From Agromyces mediolanus (GTDB lineage Bacteria; Actinomycetota; Actinomycetes; Actinomycetales; Microbacteriaceae): 64,000 bases of DNA. Position numbers and translations under genes: made by a program. A model generated the notes under the pieces. The model worked only from the letters and a program-made list of their open reading frames with translations, made no database searches and was not told the DNA's origin. The DNA lies in contig NZ_JAMBNX010000004.1 of NCBI RefSeq assembly GCF_023715325.1, positions 62,001 through 126,000 on the forward strand, read 5' to 3'. Shown piece after piece: positions 8,246 through 16,900 of the stretch (the stretch's first letter is position 1; the number at the start of each line of letters is the position of its first letter).

Positions 8246-8745
8246 TGGGTCGATTCGGCGGTGCGCAATCCATTACTCACTCGCCCTCCCGCGCCAACTC
8301 GCTGCTGCGCAGCTCTTGCTCGTAGCTCGCCAAGTAGGGCGCCGAGCGCTTCGAGAGCTTCTGGATTGCTGCCGTCGTCGTCCAGCTCCGAAAGAACTCC
8401 GGACAGATCGAGGATGTACTGCTCAGAGTTACCGGTCAGCATCGTGTGACGCAAGATCGCCCGTCCACCGCACTCGACATTCATCTCACCACGGTCGACC
8501 TTACGGGCGACTTCCCCGATGAACGCCCACCACACGTCATCATCAGAGTGAGCCTCACCGGACGCATCCAATGCCTCGACCAACAACGAATCCACGCTCT
8601 CGTAGTCATCCGGATAGAGCGAAGCCAGCGCCACGTCCAGCGCCGAACCGCCCCCCGTCAAAGCGATGGCTGCAGCGTCGACTATCTGCTTGGACGTCAA
8701 CAACTCGAAGCGCAGTAAGGCGAGAGTCGCGAGAACATCCTTCAC
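8242..8745 (-). CDS. Hypothetical alpha-helical protein, immunity-like
   Basis: 167 aa starting MKDVLATLALLRFELLTSKQ, with SVDSLLVEALDASGE, DDVWWAFIGEVARKVDRG and a C-terminal helix LGALLGELRARAAQQRV. It is acidic and soluble, without signal or membrane segments. Its stop overlaps the start of the HEAT gene by four bases, so the pair may act together or protect against the same toxin. The family was not recognised. Confidence 0.5.
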   Translation of the reverse strand: MKDVLATLALLRFELLTSKQIVDAAAIALTGGGSALDVALASLYPDDYESVDSLLVEALDASGEAHSDDDVWWAFIGEVARKVDRGEMNVECGGRAILRHTMLTGNSEQYILDLSGVLSELDDDGSNPEALEALGALLGELRARAAQQRVGAGGRVSNGLRTAESTQ

Positions 8746-8787
8746 CGTCTACCTCACTTCAGCGAGCCGAATCATGAGCCTCTACGA

Positions 8788-9402
8788 CTACGCATCGCCG
8801 CCGTTTCTGCGTGCAGCGATGGTCAACCACTGTACGAGCTCAGTGGGGTCAGCATGCGGGGGATGCCGGCGCCGCACTGCATCGAGGTCGATGACAACGC
8901 CCCGCACTTCAACCGTGCCTTGCGGGACGGTGTGACCGCGCTCCGCGAGTGCGTTTCGCATGTAGAGCTGCGCTGCCGCTGGCGGGTCAAAGCTCGTATG
9001 GAACTTCGGGTCCTCCGTGCGGAACCCCATGATCACCGGGCGCTGAAAGTGGCGGCTCTTCTTGCCCCAGGTGAAGAACTCCCACCGCAAGTTCGGATGC
9101 CTCGCGATCATCACCTCACCCAGGTGGATGCCGATGTCATGCGCGATCGAGTACCAAACCACCATCGGCTCACCCGGCCACTCAAGGTCAGGCTCCAGAT
9201 TCGACAGGAACCAATCGTTCAGCGCCTGAACCTCAGCATCGCTTCCACCGAGCGTGACCCCATCCCGACCGACCAACTCACCCAACATCTGCACCCGCGC
9301 AGCACGAGACTCAAGGAACGCGTTGTACGCACGACGCGCCTCGGCCCGTGAAAGCCCGCGCGGGCTCGCCGCGTCCGGATACTCTGCAATGTAGCCCTTC
9401 AT
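8788..9402 (-). CDS. Hypothetical protein, immunity-like
   Basis: 204 aa starting MKGYIAEYPDAASPRGLSRA. The central part holds DWFLSNLEPDLEWPGEP, HDIGIHLGEVMIARHPNLRW and FFTWGKKSRHFQRPVIMGF. The ATG at 9400-9402 has a strong GGGGAGG ribosome site and overlaps the stop of the preceding frameshifted gene by four bases. Aromatic-rich motifs of this kind occur in several uncharacterised Rhs-linked families. The function is unknown, but coupling suggests it belongs to the tip/immunity unit at 9399-10162. Confidence 0.55.
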   Translation of the reverse strand: MKGYIAEYPDAASPRGLSRAEARRAYNAFLESRAARVQMLGELVGRDGVTLGGSDAEVQALNDWFLSNLEPDLEWPGEPMVVWYSIAHDIGIHLGEVMIARHPNLRWEFFTWGKKSRHFQRPVIMGFRTEDPKFHTSFDPPAAAQLYMRNALAERGHTVPQGTVEVRGVVIDLDAVRRRHPPHADPTELVQWLTIAARRNGGDA

Positions 9403-9891
9403 GCCACCTCCCCGCTCGCACGGTCCGGCGCAGTGTGCCGCCGCCTGCTCGTGCTCCACAGCGCCACCGTCGCACCGTAGTCATCGGTGACCTCGGCTTC
9501 GAACTCCCGGTCTGGGAACTGATTCCTGGCATGCAACTTCCAACTCACCGCCATCCGCTCCGCAAGACTCACCAGCGCCCGCTCCTCGGCCTCGGAGTCC
9601 GCCTCGAACACCTCCCACAGGTGCAGGCGATTCAACGCCCGCTCTACGACCACCGTCGATCCATGGGCCGTGGTCATCCACTCCTCGAACCGCTCTGGTG
9701 AGAAGCGGTCCTTCACCAACACGCAGCCGCGAACCGCCACGAACTCCGGCGTCATCAACTTTGGCGAACAACGCCGCGGAAGTCACCTCAAGGTGCGTGG
9801 CCAAGTACGAGACCTCGTCGAGAGGCGGCACGTACTGCGAACGCCAGGCAGCGAATTCGGGCAGGTCTGCGAGCTCATCAGGTTCAGTCAT
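9399..9891 (-). pseudogene. Immunity gene for the Ntox24-like tip, one frameshift
   Basis: Two frames join into a protein of about 163 aa. The N-terminal half is MTEPDELADLPEFAAWRSQY to SAALFAK. The C-terminal half is LMTPEFVAVRGCVLVKDRF, WEVFEADSEAEERALVSL and EAEVTDDYGATVALWS. The shift lies in the tract around 9756-9765. The ATG overlaps the stop of the toxin tip (ATGA), identifying the gene as the tip's immunity partner. The downstream ATG of the next gene again overlaps its stop. No family was recognised. Confidence 0.55.
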
Positions 9892-10162
9892 AGCCCCAAC
9901 AGCTCCTCCGGTGTAGCGGGTCGAACGCCCGGACCCGGCTTAATATGTAATCCGCCAGTATGTGGATTGATGTTCCGCTCGAACTCCACCACATGAGGGG
10001 TATCTACGCCCCATGTGATCTTCCCGTCACGTCGACCCGTTTGATGGGCAGGCCATCTGCTCCGTACACCTGGTAGTTGGTGACACGACCGTCGGCACCG
10101 CGACGCACCAGGATCTCGCCTGGTCCAGCTTCCGACCTCCCCTCTGGGGTCCCGCAAAGCCT
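9888..10162 (-). pseudogene. Orphan toxin tip resembling Ntox24, frameshifted
   Basis: One frame reads EAGPGEILVRRGADGRVTNY, then QVYGADGLPIKRVDVTGRSH. A second frame continues GVDTPHVVEFERNINPHTG and ends VRPATPEELLGL. A missing or extra base in the GGGG run at 10009-10012 separates them. The order 'ILVRR-GADGRVTNYQVY-DGLPIKRVD-TGRSHG ... TPHVVEF ... NP-TG ... VRPATPEE' matches my memory of the polymorphic toxin type 24 (Ntox24) domain, a predicted RNase. There is no Rhs core; a stop at 10163 bounds it upstream. As it stands the tip is not expressed as one chain. Confidence 0.55.
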
Positions 10163-10447
10163 TCACTCCGGTGGACAGACGTTTCGGGTACCCGCGTCAC
10201 ATGTGGGGCGGGCCGACGACTTCGCTGCTACGGGCCACCATCGCCACAGCGATCTAGTACCAGACCGCCAGCCGCTGGCCGACAGCGCGGCACGCACTGC
10301 AAGCACCGAACGCTCGCAAGCCTCAGTCCAGGTGGCTCGCAGCACGCGGAACTCCGGAACGCTATCCGCCATGTCGTCGCTGAGTCGATATGCCGCCTCC
10401 ACAACCTGTCGACCGTGCATGTCGCTCCGCCAGCAGAAGACGATCAA
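10163..10447 (-). CDS. Hypothetical protein, possibly truncated
   Basis: 94 aa from a TTG start that overlaps the preceding stop, beginning (M)IVFCWRSDMHGRQVVEAAYR and continuing VPEFRVLRATWTEACERSV. The last 30 residues (rich in Trp, Arg and Ser) look out of frame. A neighbouring frame ends more naturally as GQRLAVWY near 10255, so an indel around 10270-10280 is possible. The first half looks like a small immunity or chaperone-type protein. The family is unknown. Confidence 0.35.
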   Translation of the reverse strand: MIVFCWRSDMHGRQVVEAAYRLSDDMADSVPEFRVLRATWTEACERSVLAVRAALSASGWRSGTRSLWRWWPVAAKSSARPTCDAGTRNVCPPE

Positions 10448-10965
10448 CCTGGCGGCACAAGGCCAGTAGGTCCCTCCGTCGCCACCCGAGCCTCGTCCGG
10501 AACTCCCACGCCTCCACTGCCGCTAGGATTGCGGGCGGATTGATCGTGGTCTCCTCGGTTCGCTTGAGCTACGTACGAGTTGAAGATCTCCAGCGCCGCC
10601 GGATCACGCGCATAGAACGCATCAACGTGCGACGGATCCTCAACCAGCTCTGGGTATCCCCAGATGGCCACATTCGGAGCTGACCAAAGATCGCGGCCCG
10701 ACGCGCGAATCCCCGTTTCGAGCGCAAAGCGCCACCCGGCCGGCAGTGGCGCAGTGAAGAGTTCGAAAAAGCCGGCATACGCAAAGCAGGGCCCACCATC
10801 GTCATCCCGTACGAGGAAGTAGAATGATCGCTCGACAATCGCCATACCGACGACTGCATACGATCGACCCACTGTGAGCGAGTAGGCGCTTTCAAGCTCG
10901 GCCGCACGCCCGCGTTGGTGATCCGCGAGCACCACCGGAACGTTCTCGATACAAGTCACCCTCAT
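10444..10965 (-). CDS. Cognate immunity protein of the full-length Rhs toxin
   Basis: 173 aa starting MRVTCIENVPVVLADHQRG. The middle holds GRSYAVVGMAIVERSFYFLV, FAYAGFFELFTAPLPAGW and WSAPNVAIWGYPELVEDP. The ATG lies two bases after the Rhs stop codon, the normal position for the antidote of the toxin in its current tip. The product is soluble and would act in the cytoplasm of the producer and its kin. No family name was recalled. The last 30 residues are low-complexity and may reflect local change at the 3' end. Confidence 0.65.
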   Translation of the reverse strand: MRVTCIENVPVVLADHQRGRAAELESAYSLTVGRSYAVVGMAIVERSFYFLVRDDDGGPCFAYAGFFELFTAPLPAGWRFALETGIRASGRDLWSAPNVAIWGYPELVEDPSHVDAFYARDPAALEIFNSYVAQANRGDHDQSARNPSGSGGVGVPDEARVATEGPTGLVPPG

Positions 10966-10967
10966 CG

Positions 10968-13900
10968 CTACCCCACGAATTTGAAGTCGTCGACTGCCCG
11001 GTTCTGGGTATTGCGAACATAGTGGACGTTCACACCATTCACTATTTGCTGCATCTTGACCCACCCATCCGACGCCGGCCAGCGCGGATCGCTCATGGTC
11101 ACTCGCGTGAGCTGAGTGCCTTGAGGAAACGAACGGACCTCGGTCATCGCCAACTGCTCTGTCAAGTTCTGCGGCACTGTTCTGCCGGTCGAACCAAGAC
11201 CGAGTGGTACCGGCGCGGAGGCTGGCAGGCCTGGCAATAGGCCGTCTGCTGATTTCACAGCAGCCGCTGTGTCCGAGCCCTTGGCAACCGACGCGCTCGC
11301 GTCGATGCCTTGCTTGATCAGCTTTCCACCGCCGCCGAGCGCGTCTCCGACGACTGGAATGGTGCCAGCAAGGCTGAGGCCTACGCAGACCCAGTCTGCT
11401 TCAGCTGCACAAAGTCCGGCGTCGAGCAGGTCAAAGGGAATGCCAAAACCCGGGACAAACCCAAGGACTGTAAGAAGCAGGTGAAGTTCTGACCCGTCTG
11501 ACGTGTACGTGCCGCCTGCACCGCACCGCATGGGCTCGCCCGGTCCGCAATCCCATTCCCCGGTCTCGCCGTTGAACTGGGACGCCCACTCTGCGTAGCC
11601 GGGATTCACCGGCAGCTGCTCCGCGAGCTTGTTCATGCTCGCGAGAACAATCTCGTCGGCGGTGTACCCCGACCCCATCCGCCCGCCAGCGTCGTTCTCA
11701 TAGTCCGTACTCCCGATCGGACGGAGCCCGCTCGGGTCGCTCATGCTCGTCGGGTTGTTGTTCGCGTACGCGTACCCGTTCCACTGCTGCGGATCCGCGA
11801 GATCCAGCAACGGGTCCACGCTCAAGAACCGGCCCAGCGTCTCGTCGTAATAGCGGGCGCCGAGCAACGTCAACCCCGACCCATCACGCGTCAACCCCAG
11901 GAACTGCCGATCGCCCGGAACCGTCGCAGCCCCCGACCCGCCACGGGCCGCACCGAACGGATCCGTATACATCCGATCGACCTTCGTCGTATCCGGGCGT
12001 TTCGTGTTCGGCACCGACGCGACCGGCGTGCCATGCGCATCCGACACCAACGACGACACCCCGGCCAGGCCACCACCCACGCGCACCGCGACCGTCGACC
12101 CGCCGAACCCGTAATACCGGGCCGCCGACACCACACCCGACGTGCTGATCGACACCTCCTGCCCACCGGGCAGGTACACCGTCACCCCAGACGCATCCGA
12201 ACGCACCACCCGGTCACCATCCGCCGAATACACGAACGACGACCCAGACCCGCCAGACGCACCAGACCCGCCCGACTGCAACCCCACCAGCTCGGACTCC
12301 GCATCCCAGCCCAACTGCGACGACACGCCAGCCTCAGTGCGCGACACCATCCGGCCCGCCCCGTCGTACCCGTACGACGACGACACCCCGGCACCACCAT
12401 TCACCGACACCGACGCACCCGTCACTGCATGCACCCCGGCACCACCGCCACCGTGCGTGTACGACGTCGTCGTCACCCCCGACGAGCCATCCGTGGCATG
12501 CACCGACTTGCCCGTGCGGTTGCCCACCGGATCGAACTCGTACTCCACCCAATACGGCGCAGCCCCACCCACGAGGTTCGGGGCCACCTGCTCCGCCCGA
12601 CGGTCGCAATTCGCATCCGCCACGGTCCACGCCAGATCCAGACGGCGCAGTCCGTCGTAGCCGAAGCACTGGTTGTCCTGCTTCGCAGCGCCCGACAGGG
12701 CGGTGTTCGTCGGCCGATCCAGGATCGCCGTGACATTGCCCGCCGGGTCGTACCGGTACTCCAGGTCGAGCTCCGTGCCATTCACCCGCTCACGGTCGAG
12801 CGCGACCCCCACGAGCCGGTTCGTGCCGTCCTCGTAGTCGTACGTCACCGCCGTGCCGAAGGTGTTGCCCAGATCGGTCGCCAGCAGCCGGCCGTCCGAA
12901 CCGTAGCGGGAATCCGCGACGTACACGCCCCAGCCGAAGCCGCCGCCCATCCACGACGGTCGCGACGCGGCGTCGAAGTTGGTCGTGACGATCTCGGGAC
13001 CGAGCACGGGCTTCGCGACGCCCTGCTTGCTCACGCTCGGCAGCCGCGTCTGTGCGGGCTGCCCGTCGGCGGTGTACGCGTAGCTCGTCGTGAACCTCGT
13101 CGTCGACAGGCTCGTGTACGGCGCCACCTCGGGCAGCACCGTCGCGACCTCGAGCGGACGGTACGCCGCGTCGTACACGCGGGTCTCGTTCGTGAACCGC
13201 AGCCCCGCGGGCGTGACCCGGGTCGCCGACGAAACCGGCCCGATGAGGGCGCGGCCCGACTCGTCGACGGCCTGGTCGTACTGCCACTCGGCCCGCACCG
13301 CACCCGTGACCGAGCCGTCGCGCATGCTCGTGCGCCGCCCGAGCGGGTCGTAGGTGTACGCGAGCGTCTCGCCGGCGCCGTTCGTCGTCGTCACGACCCG
13401 GCCGAGCTCGTCGTACGTGCTCGACGTGGTGCCGCTGTCGGGGTCCGTCGCCGCCGTGCGCTGACCGGCCCAGTCGTAGGCGTACGTCCAGACGTTGTCC
13501 TCGGCGTCGGTCATCTTCACGAGCTGCCCGGCGGGGTCGTACTCGTACCTCGTCGTCTGCTGCGTGAGCGCCCGGATCTGCGCCGCGGTCGTCGCGGTGC
13601 TCGTCTCGGGGTCGCGCTCGTACTGGGTGAGGCTCACCGTCTTACCGCGGGCGTCGACCCGCGACTCGGTGGGCACCGCACCCAGCGGCGGGATGACGAG
13701 GGTGCGCGAACCGTCGTACACCGTGCTGGTGCGCCACTTCTCGTAGTCCGGGTTCGAAGACGTGCCGACCCAGAAGATCTCGTCGGTGGTGCGCCCCGCA
13801 CCGTCGTACTCGAACGTCGTGCTCGACGGCGGCACCGCGACGGGCACGAGCGCCTTCGCCGCGGGCACGCCCGTGGCGAGCCACTGGCCGGTCGACGAGT

Positions 13901-16900
13901 CCACCCGGCCCGCCGAGTCGTAGTACGTGTGCGTCACCATGCGGCCGCGGGCGGCGGCATCGACGCGGTCGTTCGCTCCGGCATCCGTGCCCTCGGCCTG
14001 CGTCTGGAACGGGCGCAGCAGCCCGTCGTAAAGCACGACCGCGGCGTGCCGGGCCGTGCCGTCGGCGCCGAGCGTGCGGGTGAGCACCGCGTTCAGGCCG
14101 TTCGTCGCGACCGTGTACTCATACACGACCGACGCCGGGCCAGGAGCGGGATGCTGCGGGTACCGCACCGACGTACGGCGACCGAGGGCGTCGTAGCTGG
14201 CGCTCGTGACTCGCCCGTTCGCGTCGGTCGAGGAGGTGACGGTGCCCGTCAGCGGGTTCAGCGCTGTCGCGGTCGTCGCCCCGGCGAGCGGGCCGGGGCC
14301 GTCGACATCGGGCGTCGTCACCGAGGTGCGGGCGAGCAGCCCGCCGGGCGAGTGCTGGTACGCCGTCGTCGTGAGCTGCCCCGCGGCATCCGCGACGACG
14401 AGGGCGCGACCGCGCTCGTCGTAGGAGCGCACCTCACTCTTCAGCTCGAACGTCGCGCCCTGCGCGTCATCCGGGTCGAGCGCGAACGCGCGCAGCAGGC
14501 GCCCCGCGCCGTCGTACTCGAAGCGCTCACTGCCGACGAGGTCGGCCGGCCGCGACACCGCCTGGCCGCACGCGACCGAGACGCGCTCGCTCTTGGCGGG
14601 CAGCGCCACCCGGTGCGCCGCCACGAACGCCGGCGTCGTGTCGTGCGCGTACTCCGTCGTAGTGCACACGTCGTCGGTGGTGAGCGCCACATCGCCGCGG
14701 TCGTCGACCGTGCGCAGCTGCGAGTTCGCGTCGAAGGTCGACGCGACCCGCGTGTGCCGCTCGAGCGTCCCGGCGGCGTCGTAGACGAAACCGTCCACCG
14801 TCGTCGAGGGCACCCGGGTCGCCTCACGGCCGCCCGAGCCGGTCGCGACGACGACCGGCGCGCCGTGCGTCGTCACCTGCTCCGAAACGAGCCGGTCGCC
14901 GTCCTTCGACACCGAGGCGAACACCTCGCCGCGGTAGCGCTCGTAGTCGTTCGTCGTCACCCGCGCGCCGCTCGGGCCCGCGCTGAGAGTGCCGCCGAGA
15001 CCCCGGTAGTAGCTCGCCTCGGAGACGGATGCCTCGTCGCCGGTGCCGACCATCGTCGTCACCGTCGGGAAGCCGCGGAACTCCGAGTACGTCAGGTCCT
15101 CCGCGATCAGGGTCGCGCCGCTCGGCTTCGCCCAGCCCGCCCCACCCGAGTAGGCGTACGCGGTCGTGACCGAGAGCGAGCCCGTGATGAGCTCGCCCGG
15201 CGAGCCGCCGGTCGGCGGCACGCCGTCCTCCACGATCGTCTTCACCACGTACTTGTGGAAGTAGTCGATGCGCGGGTTCGCTTCGCCGTCGGGGTGCCAG
15301 CGCACCGGGAAGCACAGCCGGTCGTTCGTGCGCTGCGCCGTCTCACCGGTGCCGGGCACGTCGCCCGGCGCGCAACTCGTGCGGTAGTCGACGCTGATCG
15401 ACGCGCCCGACTCCGTGCGCACGTTCGTCATGCGGTGGCGTTCCATCGCCGGGTAGCCGTCGTCGGTGGCATCCACCCGGTTCTTCAGCGCCGTGTACGC
15501 GAAACGGTTCGGCGGCAGCTGCACGTCGTCGGCCGTGCTCTCGGTGCCACCGTGCCCGATGTGCTGAATGGACTCGAGCCGGAGCATGACGCCCGTCGCG
15601 TAGTCGATGCCGATGCCGTCGCCTTGCGCGACGAAACGCTGCCCGAGGGTCCACGAGTCCACCGGGCGGTAGCCCGAGCCGTCGTGCGTGAACGTCGCGA
15701 TCTTCGCGAGCCGGTGCCGGTCGAAGAACACCGGGGAGGGGGTGCGGCAGTCCTCGCCGACCTCGCACTCGAGGTCGGTCGGTGTGTCGGGCCACGTCTT
15801 CGAGTCCGGCGCCGCCTGCCCCGGAGCGCACAGGCCGGCCGGGTTCGACACGTCGAGCACGCAGCGCGGCGCGGTCGTGAACTCGACCTTCGCTGGCGCC
15901 GGGGTCGTGCGCTCCTCGCCGGCACGGGTGCCGTACTCGATGCGCGACAGATTGCCGCCCGAGGTGTACGCGACGGTCTGCGCCGTCGGGTTCGCCGTGT
16001 AGTCGTACACGTAGCGGTTCGTCTCGGTGGAGTAGAAGTACGTCATCGAGTTGCCGGAGGCGTCGACGACGTAATCGAGGTTCCAGCGCCAAACCTGGTC
16101 GCAGCGCGAGTCGGCGAAGGCGGCCTGATAGCAGCGGTCGGCAGGATGGTTGCCGTAGACCGGCACCGTCCATGCGGAGTTCAGCTCGACGTCGTCGGCG
16201 GAGCGTTTGCCCCGGCCGAAGAAGTACTGCGTGCCGTCGACCGTGGTGACCTTCCAGTACTCCTTCGCCTCGCCGCCGTTCCAGGCCCCGGTCAGCTGCT
16301 CGACGCGGGTGCCGTCGTCCTGTTTCGGGAACCAACGGCCGCCGTCGCCCTTGATCAGCTCGACCGCGGCGCCCTTGAACACGAGCGTCGCGTTCTCGGG
16401 CCCCCAGCAGAGATCGCCGCCCGCGCGACCCGCGTTGCTCGCCGTGCCGCCGTCGTCTTTCGTGCAGGCGCGGTAGCTGCGCTCGACGAAGCCGCCGGGA
16501 ACGTCGAAGCCCTCGCCGACCCAGCCGGACTGATTGTTGGCCGACGGCACGCGCCCGTCGGAGGTCGCCGAGGAGTACCCGATCGCGAGCTGCGGGCTCG
16601 GGCCGGCCGGCACCGCGGGCACCCGCATCGGGTACGACCAGGCGAAGCCGCCGGTCGATCCGGAGGCGCTCCAGGTCGACGTCGGCGACAGGCTCGTCGC
16701 CGACCAGTCGCCGCCGGGCCCGGCGACTCCCGCGACGACGGCGAGCCGCGCAGCACCGCCGGTCGCGGAGAGCGTCGCGGAACGGGCGGTGGATGCCTCA
16801 CCGCGATCCGGCGCGCGGGCGGCGAGCTCGCCGCCGCCGTCGGGGGCGTGGCTCGCCGGGGCGTCGCTCGCGGGGGTCTCGGTGGTGGGCGTCTCCGTCG

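Noticed and set aside
1..10970. Island considered as a prophage or integrative element
   Set aside because: No integrase, terminase, portal, relaxase, attachment repeats or tRNA found; every recognisable gene fits a toxin/immunity array.
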